A stretch of DNA of 64,000 nucleotides from Aricia agestis (GCF_905147365.1 NC_056420.1:8318001-8382000); one strand, 5' to 3'; shown: positions 44,141 to 55,564, counted from the stretch's first letter. Numbers and translations are program-made. Notes: a model not told the origin generated them from the sequence alone.

Positions 44141-44345
44141 TACAAGGTGTAACAAAACAAAGTGATAATACTGTAGGTTGCGTATATGTGTCCCTTACAG
44201 GCTTACTTATAGAGTTTACTATGAAAAAAGCAGCGCTGAAAGAGCAACATTTTTTTTGTCATTTGTATGGCAATTGTCATGAATTTTTACGTACTAAAGT
44301 AAAACACCCCCTAAAGTATTATCACTTAGTTTTGTTACATCCTGT
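44141..44345. mobile_element. foldback MITE, mariner-like
   Basis: TACAAGGTGTAACAAAACAA and the inverted TTTTGTTACATCCTGTA, followed inside by AGTGATAATAC / GTATTATCACT. The 108-residue frame 44107-44433 is a read-through of this element. Confidence 0.8.
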
Positions 44346-44690
44346 ATTTTTTCAACAAGAGTTTATTAAATATCTATTCACTAACGCTTTCGATTGGCTA
44401 ACGTCAAACTATACAACGCTATTGAAAAGATAAACCCCAGTCAAAATACCTCAAAAACTAGAATACATTAGATACAATCATGACAATCGATTGATATTTT
44501 TAAATGAAACCTGCATAGCTAGCACAAGCACGTAGACAAACGAAAGAAACTAAATTTTGACAGTTTTACCGGAAAAACACTGGAGAAAAAGTTTCTTTCG
44601 TATCTCGATATCTTCCGCTTTTGAAAATCCATAAGTCAAGCATGACGAACCGCTTATGACATTTAGTTTCTTGATTCTTTTTTTATTTTT

Positions 44691-45195
44691 ATTATGGCAC
44701 TCAGGCGCGGTCGCAACCTGAAATTTTGGGGGGGTTTTTTATCTGCGCCCTCGGACGTTTCTGGGTTCACAGCAGCTGTCTAAGGTCGGACGAAGTGGTG
44801 GCTAGGGGATAGCTAGATATTTCCTTTTATTATTTAGCAAGATTTTGAGATTTTTCAATTTTACCTTAGATTTTGGGGGTGGTCATGTCCCCTGTGACCT
44901 GTGACCCCCCCCCTTCGGACCGCGCCTGATGGCACTTGGCTATAAAACCATGGCTAGTGTCGAGTAAATGGCAGCAAATTAAAAAAAATCGATGTATAGC
45001 AACCCTGTCTATAGCCGGAATTATAGTTTTGATCTACAAACTACGAATAATAAAGTTACTTAGTTTTTATTTTTCGTATTTCGTAGATCAAAACTATAAT
45101 TCCGACTATAGACAGGGTTGCTGCACGTCGATTTTTTGAATTTGCCGCCATTTACTCGACACTGGCCATGGTTTTATAGCCGAGGTGCCATAATT
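44691..45195. mobile_element. long-arm foldback element carrying a nested hAT
   Basis: Right of the nested hAT, CTATAAAACCATGGCTAGTG, CGAGTAAATGGC, GCAACCCTGTCTATAGCC and AATTATAGTTTTGATCTAC are all repeated inverted between 45085 and 45185, so each arm is about 120 bp. The left tip ATTATGGCAC (44691-44700) was separated from its arm by the insertion at 44702-44928. Confidence 0.8.
44702..44928. mobile_element. hAT-type element nested in a foldback element, 227 bp
   Basis: Ends CAGGCGCGGTC and GACCGCGCCTG-like; exact 8-bp duplication ATGGCACT at 44694-44701 and 44929-44936. The duplication belongs to the tip of the outer foldback element, so the order of events is clear. Confidence 0.88.
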
Positions 45196-45881
45196 AAAAA
45201 AAAAAGAACCAAGACACTAATTGTCAAAACAAAAATATCCGTTGCTTTGATGGTTGCTATGGAAAGAGTTTCTTGTCTTTGTCCACTGAAACTCAAGTCG
45301 ATGGGTGGTGCCATGCTCGGGAATAAGATATGTAGACATGGGAAAGAAACTGCCATTACTTTCTTCCGAAGAATCGACTGGGAAACCCCGTGCTAGCTAC
45401 GCTGTTCAAGAAATCGTTTCACAGAATAAAAGGAAGTCTATGATTGAGCTACCTATCAAAAATTCCGCCTAATAGTAATAAAGATCTACCTATTTATCAT
45501 TAAAAAAAATATCCATAGCCGAACATAATATAACCTCCCCCTTTTTTCAAGTCGGTTAAAACATTTATAATAGACAATAGTATCTAGGACATATCCTAGA
45601 ATGAATCATCTCATGATGATTCACTGGATTTTTTCATAAAATATGTATGATTAACCGGATATAGGTAAAAGACCGATCGGTAAGTACCTTAGATATTATA
45701 TTTCATATCAGAATATTCCCTGCCTGCTATTGGTTGCCCTGAAATTTGTCTATCCTATGTCTTTTCTACAATCAAATCGGTTGAGCACTCGTTTTGGCGA
45801 CCTGACAAATGGAGGGGACATACTTTTGCATTTATAATGTTAATAATATGGATTAACTGATGAGTGATGAGAAAAATATTA

Positions 45882-46080
45882 TCCATACTAATATTATAAA
45901 TGCGAAAGTCTGTCTGTCCTCCTCTTCACGCCCAAACCGCTGACCGATTTTGCTTAAATTTGGCATGGAGATACTTTGAGTCCCGGGAAAGGACATAGGA
46001 TACTTTTTGTCCCGGAAAAATGTACGGTTCCCGCGCGATAAACTAATTTTGGCGCAACGGAGTTGCGGGCGTCATCTAGT
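45882..46080 (+). mobile_element. Lep1-like non-autonomous Helitron, well preserved
   Basis: TCCATACTAATATTATAAAT to GGAGTTGCGGGCGTCATCTA and GT. The body has GTCCCGGGAAAGGACATAGG and GTTCCCGCGCGATAAAC. Best preserved copy in the window. Confidence 0.8.
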
Positions 46081-46427
46081 AGCTCAGACTATAAGTGTTC
46101 TATTTTCCTTTCAGTGCCTACATAAAAAATATGCTCAATACTGTATGACCTGTAATAACTGGTCACTAGATCCATAGATGTAATAAATTAAAATTCATAA
46201 GATAATTTTACTAGTTTTAAATAATGTTAAACTATAGATACATAATATGTAGTAGTTGTTTGAACCTAAAGCCCTAGTAACAACCTTAACCGAGTTTAGG
46301 CGAATCGATCCGTTGTTTTGCAATGTTTTTGTATCCTTGTTAGTATAGCTAGACAGCCTTTGTATGAACTCCGATTTAACTTAGATTTCTGTTCACTAAG
46401 GTAATCTTTACCAGTCTGCCATAGATA

Positions 46428-47719
46428 CGAGGGCTGCTATTTATGTATCCGGAATTAAAAAAAGAAACAAACATATATCATTTAATATGGTTTTATTGCT
46501 TTTCAAAATATTCGCCGCGATGATCGACACACTTTTGCATACGCTGGAACCAATTTTCATAGCACTTTTTCCATTCTGATTGAGGTATCTCCAAAACGTG
46601 CATTTTGAACGCATCAACAGCCTCTTCGCGGCTCGAAAAACGTTGACCACGTAATTTGTTCTTCGCGTATGGAAATAAAAAGAAATCGTTAGGTGCCAAA
46701 TCAGGGCTGTACGGCGGATGACCAGTCAATTCGATCTTTTGACCCTCCAAAAACTGAGTTGTTTCAGCTGAGGTGTGACAGCTAGCATTGTCGTGATGTA
46801 ATATGATTCTGCGTTGTCGGTTGTCCTTTCTTATTTCTTCAAAGACTTCTGGTAAACAAATGGTCGTATACCATTCAGAATTAACCGTTTTACGATTCTC
46901 TAATGGCACTGTAGCCACATGTCCATTAATTCCAAAAAAACAGGCGACCATTTGCTTCAAAGTACTTTTTGCACGAGTAACTTTTGTTGGTTTCGGCTCA
47001 TCTTGGAACACCCACACCGTTGACTGTTGTTTAGTTTCGGGGTCATATGCATAGATCCAAGATTCATCACCTGTGTAGATATTATAAACGGCTTTTGACG
47101 TACCACGGTTGTATTTTTTTATCATTTTTTTGCACCAATCGACACGAGCCCGTTTTTGATCGATTGTCAAGTTGTGCGGAATCCAACGCGAACATATTTT
47201 TTTTACAGCCAAATGTTCGTGTAATATCTTATGTATGCTCGTCATACTTATGCCTAAGGACGCCTCTATCTCGCGATATGTAACATGACGATCACGCATT
47301 ATTAGTTCCCGCACAGCATCTATATTTTGTGGGACAACAGCTGTTTTTGGGCGACCTTCTTTATTTTCATCCGTGAGCATAGACCGCCCACGATTAAACT
47401 CACTGTACCAGTGATAAACAGTGGTTTTTGATGGTGCTTCATCTCCAAAAGTTGCAGTGAGTTGAATAAAGCACTGTTGTTGATTTAGCCCACGCCGAAA
47501 ATCGTAGTAAATCATTGCACGAAAATGTTCACGCGTTAAATCCATGGCAAATGAAGACACGCAATTTTCAAAATGACGCCACAATGGAAAAATAATTGAC
47601 AGTCACATGAAACAAAATGTATTCTTCAACCAAAGAGTTCTATTTTCAAATGTTGTAATTACTTTTTAAATATTGTTCTTGTAAGTGGCCAGTTCCGGAT
47701 ACATAAATAGCAGCCCTCG
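46428..47719 (-). mobile_element. mariner transposon, 1,292 bp, apparently complete
   Basis: The 27-bp terminal inverted repeats are identical at the two ends; they begin CGAGGGCTGCTATTTATG and end in CCGGAA. A TA duplication flanks the element (46426-46427 and 47720-47721). The length is normal for mariner, and a single uninterrupted transposase frame covers most of it on the minus strand. Confidence 0.96.
46493..47545 (-). CDS. mariner transposase, intact frame
   Basis: 350 residues from MDLTREHFRAM (an in-frame ATG lies 13 codons upstream at 47584, but this start gives the usual mariner length). Features in order: N-terminal helix-turn-helix with TVYHWYSEFNRG, second HTH with SLGISMTSIHKIL, linker WIPHNLT, catalytic D1 in YTGDESWIYAYD, D2 in HHDNASCH, D3 in SPDLAPNDFFLFP with 34 residues between D2 and D3 (DD34D), and the end CVDHRGEYFEKQ. 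The enzyme cuts and pastes the element at TA. All three catalytic aspartates are present and no stop or frameshift is seen, so it may be functional or recently so. Confidence 0.95.
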   Translation of the reverse strand: MDLTREHFRAMIYYDFRRGLNQQQCFIQLTATFGDEAPSKTTVYHWYSEFNRGRSMLTDENKEGRPKTAVVPQNIDAVRELIMRDRHVTYREIEASLGISMTSIHKILHEHLAVKKICSRWIPHNLTIDQKRARVDWCKKMIKKYNRGTSKAVYNIYTGDESWIYAYDPETKQQSTVWVFQDEPKPTKVTRAKSTLKQMVACFFGINGHVATVPLENRKTVNSEWYTTICLPEVFEEIRKDNRQRRIILHHDNASCHTSAETTQFLEGQKIELTGHPPYSPDLAPNDFFLFPYAKNKLRGQRFSSREEAVDAFKMHVLEIPQSEWKKCYENWFQRMQKCVDHRGEYFEKQ

Positions 47720-48593
47720 TATAATTAAAGCTTTCATTACGAAAACGCTATAAGTAATATATCCTTTTTGTGGTCTAACATTTGAATGCAAAATTTTCCA
47801 CAAAAATTAAGACAATTCAAAATGCAGTAGGTAACCAAATATAGGTATTATGCTTACCAACATATCTATAACAGAAACCTATAATAATTCATATTTTGTA
47901 AAAGGCTCTCAGAGTAACAGAGACAAAATAAAGTCTGTTACTGACCCAAAAATGTATGAAAGTAACAGTAAGTAAATTAAAATGTCATAAATTTACATTC
48001 AAAATTCCACGAGTCCTAAGAATTAAAAAGGTTAAAAACAAAATTTATAGCCAATAGTAGCCGTGACCTCAACTTTAGACCGAAACCAGGCGAAAGGATG
48101 CGCGGCTTGGCGATGCATAAAAGCAATACTAAATTGAAATATCTAAATACATTACAATACATAAACATTCTAATTTTAAATCGAACTTATGCTTCTTTGC
48201 GTCTCTTCTCTATTCCCTGGGCCTAATTCAAAATTAGAACAAGAGGTTCCAATTTTAAATTCAAACTAACCCATTAACAAAACGAAATACACAGGTATAG
48301 TTCAACGATTGATCACATTATGAACATTGGACATTGAACTAGCATTAACAGTCCATAAATATAGAACCACGTAATGTTTTTGCCATTCGCGTCTAGATCC
48401 TTAGTATCCGTGCAGATCATTGACCCACAAAACGTTTGGTTTAGTCACCGACATAACGTTATAAAGTTATCCATCTACGTTACATTGCATTCATACTTAA
48501 ATCTTAAGTAGTCCGAAGTATTAATATGTTTATTTGCATCGAATAACCTTCTAATTTACTAGTGACCAAGGATAAAAAGCTCTGGGCCTAGAG

Positions 48594-48730
48594 ATAAGTG
48601 TCAAGCGATTATCGTAAACGCCAATAAAATGTATGGGATTCGACATTAGTATTCGCTAGCGAAGCGATGACTTATGTCAAATCGCATACATTTTGTTGGC
48701 GTTTACGATAATCGCTTGCCACTTGTCTAG
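48594..48730. mobile_element. foldback MITE
   Basis: AGCGATTATCGTAAACGCCA and its complement TGGCGTTTACGATAATCGCT form arms with ATAAGTG / CACTTGT outside; TTCGCTAGCGAA sits in the centre. Confidence 0.8.
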
Positions 48731-48882
48731 TAGGGCAGAGGAGCTAGGGAAGATCGAAAGACGTTTTCTTGTAATAGCTACATTGCTACTTTAAATATCA
48801 AGGAATATTTCTAGTAGGTACTATAAAATAGCATAATAATTTGTTGGTAGAGTTTCGAGTTTTTCTTTTAATTAAAAATAAC

Positions 48883-49030
48883 TAGCTGTCCCGGTGAACT
48901 TCGTGTCACTTTAAAACCTTCCCTGGACTTCTACGAATATTTTAAGACTAAAATCAGCCCAATCCGTTTAGCCGTTTTCGAGTTTTAGCGCGACTAACAC
49001 ATTTGAAAATCCATTTTTATATATAAGATT
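48883..49030 (+). repeat. CTAGCTGTCCCGGTGAACTTCG repeat
   Basis: Nearly the same as 37107-37257: CTAGCTGTCCCGGTGAACTT, GTCACTTTAAAACCTTCC, AGTTTTAGCGCGACTAACAC, TTTTTATATATAAGA. Confidence 0.7.
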
Positions 49031-49849
49031 ATAATTGTAGGGCAAATGAGATATTTAGAACCGATACTAATCGTTGTCTCGCCGGTTACTGGTTTGTGAT
49101 AGGACCGAAACCGGTCACTGAGTCATCATCCGAATTTCAAAGGAAACTTTCCCAACCGAGTACCGACACTAAGATTTTGTGTCCGCGCCGCCACCTGTAA
49201 ACGCGATAGCAATATATTCCGTGAAGGAGACAAGTAGCGAGAGATCGTACGGAGTTCTACGTGCGGCGCGACCGGACTATAGTCTTGTACATACAGTACT
49301 ATAACTAGTCAAACTCTACATTATCAATCCTGTTTCTCGATATAAACAAATCAACTTGTCGCAACTGTAAGATTTTTATTGAACTTTTATTCACTTTATT
49401 GTTTCTTCGTTAAGTTGTAAGACGGAAGTAATATGTCTGCTGTATAAGGTTCATCCGTATTTAATATTTATTTAAATAAATGCCAAAGTATAGTCTGTTT
49501 TCAGACTGCCACCGCTTTACCACAATAGACATAACGACCAGTAGTTCGACTGCAAAGAGACGGACAGGTTTCAATATCTGTCAAATTCGTCGGGTTTCAC
49601 TAGGATTATGAACGGAATGTGCCTCGCGCTGGCTGATATAATTTATTTTTAAATATTTAAAATAAAGATTTCAAAATTAGATTCTGTCAATTTTAATCGC
49701 ATGTGCCAAAACATAAACAACAATACGACCAAAGAGGAACACGTCCAGCGAATATGTCATAGTTTTAAATTCGTAGGTGACAAGTTAACAACCCTAGCGA
49801 CATAATACGTCAAATTTAAAAATTTCAACATCAGTTCTAAGTCGGCATA

Positions 49850-50016
49850 CTCTATCATTCTGTCTACTCTGGCTTTACTATTTACGGTCACACTCACACC
49901 GTTGAACTGATTTAATGACATTTGGTAGGTGTGGATATAATTTGAGCTCCAGGATTGTACAGTATCCACGTGATAAACTAATTTTGATACAACGAAATCG
50001 CGGGCAACATCTAGTC
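49850..50016 (+). mobile_element. degenerate Lep1-like Helitron end
   Basis: CACACCGTTGAACTGATTTA, ACATTTGGTAGG, TGTACAGTATCC, GATAAACTAATTTTGATAC, AAATCGCGGGCAACATCTAG. Its CTAGT end was split by the hAT element next to it. Confidence 0.6.
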
Positions 50017-50349
50017 CAGGGGTCACCAAATGGCAGACCGCGTTCCGCATCAGGACCGCCGACCCGTTGTGTGCGGACCCAGCATGTTCGAAGATGATCT
50101 ACGTTCATCTTAGGACCTCAACATCTCCAGGATTTAAGGCAATATCTAGAGCTTGCACCAATATTTCACTCCAAACTTCAGAGAAATAATTAGCTACAAA
50201 AAATGGTTACTTTTTTCATTGATATCTAAAAAACCTTTGTAATTTCCGTAATTACCTGTTTAATATTTTTTTTATATAAAATGTGCGGACCGCGAAGGTC
50301 ATTTCATGTCTTAAAACGGATCCTGAGCGAAACTAATTGGTGACCCCTG
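50017..50349. mobile_element. hAT-type element nested in a Helitron end, 333 bp
   Basis: Ends CAGGGGTCACCAA and TTGGTGACCCCTG; exact 8-bp duplication ATCTAGTC at 50009-50016 and 50350-50357. CAGGGGT-CACCA ends are typical hAT. No transposase. Confidence 0.9.
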
Positions 50350-51127
50350 ATCTAGTCCCTTATGTTATGAGAGCACAATTAGGTATTATTATGCTCACAG
50401 AAAACATAAAAAGTCAAGACGATCCCTTGTAAAGCCCTGTAGGATCCGGACAAAAAAAAATTGTTTCATACAGATTTAAAACTAAATCTGGCGAAACAGC
50501 GTGCAAAGTAACCGACCGGTCCGTCGAAAAAAAATCATGAAAGGAAGTGCCTAATTCCATTTCAATTCATTGAAACGGCCAAGGCTGGTGCCAATTTAAT
50601 ATTTACTCACTCAAACGCAACCTACACGGGTGAATCATTGGCTGCTCTTCATTTTCTTTCGAATGTATGCGAAGAAAATTACTACGGTCCGTTCAGATTT
50701 ATTGTTGTCGGAGTTTGTGCGAGTGATGCTTATGTCGTCGTCATAAATGTCCTTTCAGAAGTAAAATAACTGCGAACGTTAACTTTACAGTAAGCTGGTG
50801 AAGTCCGAGGAAAGTATGACAAAGTATGGACTCATCATCCCTTTTGCGCTTAGTTGCTGCCTTTTAGAACTAAGGTACCGTTTACATAAATGATTTCCAT
50901 TTTAAATATATTATGACCAAATTATTCCTATCCCTTAATTATTATCAGGCATCGCATTTTCAATCGAGTTACCAGACTTGCATAGCCGTCGAGCACTCAA
51001 TAAGTTAATAAATTATTTTTTCCTAAAAAGATGTCCATGAGCTATCAAACATTACTTACAACAACCCTATTCGTCATTCCGCAAGATACCAGGCTCACAT
51101 AACAAGCAGAGCTAAGCTAACACTCAC

Positions 51128-51279
51128 CGAGCCTCAACTCCCCAAAGTTGCCGCAGCCGATCTTCTTGCCGACGCGGAAGTTGGGCCCGACCATGAGCAC
51201 GCCGGAGCTGGAGTTGACCGAGTGGCGCGAGGTGTGCATCGCGCTGCCGCCCACGCCGCGCCCCGCACCACCTGTTGCG
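51128..51279 (-). CDS. gish: gish exon 2: Ser-rich linker and P-loop
   Basis: The exon has 152 nt. The acceptor is TTACTTTGCAG ending at 51280 and the donor is GGCTCG|GTGAGT at 51128/51127. Its first base completes the Thr codon begun in exon 1, its last base begins the Gly of LRLG. It encodes ATGGAGRGVGGSAMHTSRHS then VNSSSGVLMVGPNFRVGKKI and GCGNFGELRL. SSGVLMVGPNFRVGKKIGCG is the hallmark N-terminus of CK1 gamma, with the ATP-binding glycine loop GCGNFG. The exon is GC-rich. Confidence 0.97.
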
Positions 51280-51582
51280 CTGCAAAGTAACGTGTTTGGG
51301 GTCAATTTTGAAAAAATCATCACAAACACTAACCGCCCTTGTAGACATTTGTTTATTACATAACTTTTAACAGTTTGACTAAAAAATTATGCAGTCTATG
51401 TCAATATTATCATCATTATCATTATTTATTTGCAAAGAATGTTGTTATATTAATGTTGTTTAGATCATAAAAGAAACATACCGTGGCAAACATTCGGCTT
51501 TTGAAGCACGCAGAGTATTGTTTATTAAATTAAAGTTAAGTAATCATTAAATGCATCTGAGTGCGATCGTAATATTATAACT

Positions 51583-51830
51583 AGCTATTTGACCGAGCTT
51601 TGCTCGGTATTCGTTGAAAATAATATTTTCTAAACTTGATTCCTAGCTAGATCGATTTATCGCCCCCGAAACCCCCTATATACTAACTTTCATGAAAATC
51701 GTTGGAGCCGATTCCGAGATTCCAAATATATATATATGGAATCTCGGAATCGGCTCCAACGATTTTCATGAAATTTAGTATATAGGGGGGTGTAGGGAAT
51801 TGCTCGTTTAAAGATATAAGATATCATGTG
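51583..51830 (+). repeat. GAGCTTTGCTCGG repeat with inverted second piece
   Basis: AGCTATTTGACCGAGCTTTG start, then CGCCCCCGAAACCCCC and GATTCCGAGATTCC, a TATATATATATA centre, and the same GGAATCTCGGAATCGGCTCC sequence inverted (51739-51758). Confidence 0.65.
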
Positions 51831-51856
51831 CTTTTCAATAAATTATTCGCCAATAC

Positions 51857-52352
51857 CAGGGATGGCGAGCCAATGGCACGCGACATAAAATTTTGAGCAC
51901 GCTGCTGATCACAAAATCGAAAATTATTATAGTGATTATATTCTACAAGCGCCAAGTTAGGCTAGGGGTATATTTTTTAAATATATACGTATCAAGATTA
52001 CAAAGAAAAATATTATTATTTGATTGCACGTCTATGATTTATCACTTTTATTTATTATCACTTTAAGGGCCGCGCTACACCGGAATGGTATATAGCGCCG
52101 CCGAGGCGAGCACTTTCATTGTCATATGATTTTAAACTTTATCTTCATTATTGTATTAGGTACACAGTATCGCTTGAGAAATCGCGCGCGGCCGTAGATT
52201 TTTCAAGCGATTATAATGAAGATAAAGTTTAAAATCATATGACAAATCAGTGCACGGCGCTCGCCTCGCCCCTGCCATTCCGGTGTAGAGCGGCCCTTAT
52301 AGTGGTTATTCAGAAAAGTGGCACGTTGATAAGGCAGGGTTCGCCATCCCTG
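51857..52352. mobile_element. hAT-like element, 496 bp, with nested foldback
   Basis: Ends CAGGGATGGCGA and TCGCCATCCCTG are exact inverted repeats. The 8-bp flanks GCCAATAC and GCCTATGG agree only in part. The foldback at 52064-52299 lies inside. Confidence 0.7.
52064..52299. mobile_element. foldback MITE inside the hAT-like element
   Basis: TAAGGGCCGCGCTACACCGG and CCGGTGTAGAGCGGCCCTTA ends, with inner pairs GAGGCGAGC / GCTCGCCTC and CATATGATTTTAAACTTTAT / its complement. Confidence 0.8.
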
Positions 52353-52855
52353 GCCTATGGTTTCCAATAAGAGAAATAAAGCCTACTTTAAAGTTCTTCA
52401 CTGCTAACTGCCCCCGCCTACAATAATTGTGGACCCCCATTTTTTGTCAGAGCCAACGAAAACCCCCGTCTAGTCTCACGTGTACCCCTGGGGGTCCACC
52501 TAGACCACTTTGGGAATTACTACTTTAAATCAAGGATTCCTAGATAGCATTATTTACGTAGAATTTGCTACACCTACAGCTACACGCTACACCTTAAATG
52601 TGTTTAAATATAAGAAAAGTTGACACCAGCTTTTAATGAACGAAAAAAATTCAAATTACTATGTCATTTGTTTCTTTTTTTTTTTTGTTAATGGACTCAA
52701 TTCTTCTGAATTTCTAGCATTGCAAGGGATAATCCCGTCATATTGAACAGTTTCAACTTTCAAGCATAGAAGTTATAGTGGTGAATGAAATTAGCAATAA
52801 TGTTACATTTTAAATGACATATTATTATCACTTGATTTTAGGGTACAAATAATAA

Positions 52856-53640
52856 TAAAAACCGGCCAAGTGCGAGTCGGACTCGCGCACCGAGGGTTCC
52901 GTACAAACCTGCAAGGTTTACAAAGTTCGTTCATTACGACAATCGAGTCATAACTATGGTATTTTTATTGCAAAATGAAATTCATAACAAAATTTAAGGT
53001 ATTCGGAATTTTTGCTTCATGCCAAATTTCAAGATTCTAGGTCGACTGGAAGTACCCTTTAGGTTTTGATTCCCTTGCGAGTACTTGCGAGTTTCAAAAT
53101 ATGCAGCTTAAATTGCTGTTTCTTTTGATTGCGTTGACATAGAAGTTTGATTTTGTTACAGCTTAAAGGTATTATAGACCTGAGTATTTGGTATGAATTT
53201 CAATTTAATACCTCTACGCGTTTATGAGGAAATGGGTAGTAAGTTTAAAATTATTAAAAAAATATATATTATGTGATGTAACTAAAAATTTATGGTTTTC
53301 GTAATTTTTCCTTTATCTATGCTATAAGACGTTGCTTCGTACCAAATTTCAAGATTCTGAGTTCACGGGAAGCACCCTGTAGGTTTTGATTCCCTTGCAA
53401 ATGTCGAAAATTTGCGGCATAAACGGCTGTATCTTTTGATTGCGTTGGCTTAGAAGTTTGATTTTTTCACAGCTTCAAGGGACAGTAGACCTGAGTAATT
53501 GATATAAATTTCAGCTTCATACCTCCACGCGTTCCTGAGAAAAAGGGTCTTGACAGACGGACGGACGGACAGACGGACAACAAAGTGATCCTATAAGGGT
53601 TCCGTTTTTTCCTTTTGAGGTACGGAACCCTAAAAACTAT
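52856..53640 (+). repeat. GGCCAAGTGCGAGTCGG family, long variant
   Basis: AACCGGCCAAGTGCGAGTCG start and AGGTACGGAACCCTAAAAA end; the body is different from the short variant and contains a diverged internal duplication (GGTTTTGATTCCCTTGC near 53063 and 53384). Confidence 0.7.
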
Positions 53641-54064
53641 TTATTATTTACTAGATTTTAGGGCAAAAAATATATTGTCATTGAACTTCTGCTCACAATT
53701 CGATCTAAAATCTAAATTAAAACAAAATTATAACTTCAAATTAATGTGCCTGTGTATTTTCTATTGCACAGTTAAAGTAGTATTTAAATTGGTAGTATTA
53801 CAACCCACGCTGGGCTCACATGTAAATTAAAATGCATTTAAATGGGACAGCACTTGGCATCAAAACTTCATAGCTATTAAAAATCTCTTCTAATTTTAAT
53901 TTCTTACAACTATTCACAAACAAATGGAGCATCTCTTTTGTACTTCTAATAATTATTTATCAAATATATACCTATAATTACCAATTTTAAAATTTATGAA
54001 AACACAATCACTTTAAGTACAACAAAATAGCCATTTAACATAAACAAAAACAATACATTGCTCT

Positions 54065-54508
54065 TTTTAGGATTCAGTACACAAAGGTTAAAAACGGGAC
54101 CCTATTACTAAGACTTTGATGTCTGTCCGTCTGTCTGTCTGCAGGCTGTAACTCAAGAACGGTAATAGCTAAGGTTGAAATTTTCACAGACTGTGTATTT
54201 CTGTTGCTCCTATAGCAACAAATAGTAAAAACAAAATAAATGTAATATTTAAGGGTGGCTCCCATACAAAAAACTTGAATTTTTTAACATTTTTTGCTCG
54301 ATACCAATAATAACAACAGGTAGCCACCTGAAATATTCATAAATTACTCAGTTTTTTTAATTACTCAGTTTATAATTAATAATCATATTAAAATAAATTA
54401 AAAATTAAGGGCCATACAAAAAAAAACACAATTTATGGCCTAATTTTGCTCTATAATGGTATGGAAACCATTCGTGCGCGAGTCCGACTCGCACTTGGCC
54501 GATTATTT
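54065..54508 (-). repeat. GGCCAAGTGCGAGTCGG repeat family
   Basis: TTTTTAGGATTCAGTACACA start, GTCTGTCCGTCTGTCTGTCT, CGCGAGTCCGACTCGCACTT end. Same layout as 32006-32442. Confidence 0.72.
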
Positions 54509-54534
54509 AGCATTATTGTATTACGAGCTTTTTT

Positions 54535-54745
54535 GCCCGCGGCTTCGCTCGCGTCAAGAAGTATTATTATATACAAACTTTCATCCCCCTTGGGGTTGGA
54601 ATTTATCAAAATCCTTTCTTAGCGGATGCCTTCGTCATAACATCTACCTGCATACAAAATTCCAGCCCGATCCGTCCAGTGGTTTGGGCTGTGCGTTAAT
54701 AGATCACCATGTCAGTCACCTTTGAGTTTTATATATATATTATAT
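54535..54745 (-). repeat. GCCCGCGGCTTCGCTCGCGT repeat, probable LINE tail
   Basis: The TTGCCCGCGGCTTCGCTCGC start, CATCCCCCTTGGGGTTGG, CCCGATCCGTCCAGTGGTTT and a TATATATATATT end resemble 3' ends of RTE-type LINEs in Lepidoptera. A short piece of the same start lies at 61060-61085. Confidence 0.6.
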
Positions 54746-54944
54746 AGATTAATAAATAATTCCATTCTAACCACAACTATAATGCATCTGAGTCTAAGAC
54801 TTAACAAAACCTAGTAACAGGCAGGAATGAATCATACCAGTTATTAGCACTGACTGCAAGTGAAAGTCAGAATCAAAGTGATTACATGTTGATAAATATT
54901 ATAATTATTTTATTGAAATTGTGGTCATGGCTGTATTATTTGGT

Positions 54945-55564
54945 TACGGAACCCTAAAAAGCTAGGTTCTATTCCTGGTATAGTTCAACTTTATAAAGTT
55001 GAACTATAAACTTGAAAGTTGAACTATATAAAAACGGGACCCTATTACTGAGACTTCAATGTCTGTCTGTCTGTCGTCTGTCCGTCTGTCTGTCCGTCTG
55101 TCTGTCCGTCTGTCTGTCTATCCGTCCGTCTGTCTGTCTGTCTGTCCATCTGTCTGTCTATCTCTAGGCTGTAACTCATGAACCGCTATAGCTAGACTTC
55201 TGAAATTTACACAGATTATGTATTTCTGGTGCCGCTATAAAAACAAATACTAAAAACAAAATGAAGTTAATATTTAAGGGAGCCCCCCTTAAATATTAAC
55301 TTCATTTTGTTTTTAGTACAGAAACCATAAAAAAAACTTTATTTTTTTGGTCTTATTGGCTCGTAATCCATAATGGCAACATATAGTATAGACTATAGAC
55401 ACTTGAAATTTTCACAAAATCCTCAATTATATGTGTACTTTAATTTTAAATAATAATATAAAATAAATAATTAACCATATAAAAAACACACTTTTTTCAA
55501 TATTTTCGCTCTAACGGTATGGAACCCTTAGTGCGCGAGTACGACTCGCACTTGGCCGATTATT
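54945..55564 (-). repeat. GGCCAAGTGCGAGTCGG repeat family with expanded TCTG microsatellite
   Basis: The copy contains a (GTCT/GTCC)n tract of about 105 bp at 55058-55163 and a perfect palindrome with arms of about 32 bp at 55250-55317 (GTTAATATTTAAGGG / CCCTTAAATATTAAC). It ends ACGACTCGCACTTGGCCGAT. Confidence 0.72.

Larger units (their letters stand above)
21003..51127 (-). other. gish: gish intron 2, 30 kb, transposon-rich
   Basis: This intron of about 30.1 kb separates the catalytic-lysine exon from the P-loop exon. Recognised elements are listed separately. Larger stretches in which I see neither a gene nor an element are 21380-22340, 26200-27110, 29130-29530, 29610-30940, 31071-31370, 32530-33060, 35930-37100, 37350-40060, 40550-41500, 41880-42285, 43130-43570, 45200-45505, 46085-46425, 47725-48590, 49035-49850 and 50360-51120. 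The 38.6-39.6-kb part has three scattered copies of GTAACAAAATAGGAAATT or its complement. A candidate nested gene is at 42666-42994. Confidence 0.75.

Noticed and set aside
44107..44433. 108-residue plus-strand ORF
   Set aside because: It reads through a foldback MITE (44141-44345) and its flanks.
46441..46650. 69-residue ORF beside the transposase
   Set aside because: It lies in the mariner 3' end in another frame and shares no motif; shadow of the transposase.
55058..55163. CRISPR-like spaced repeats
   Set aside because: It is a simple tetranucleotide microsatellite without unique spacers; the genome is eukaryotic.
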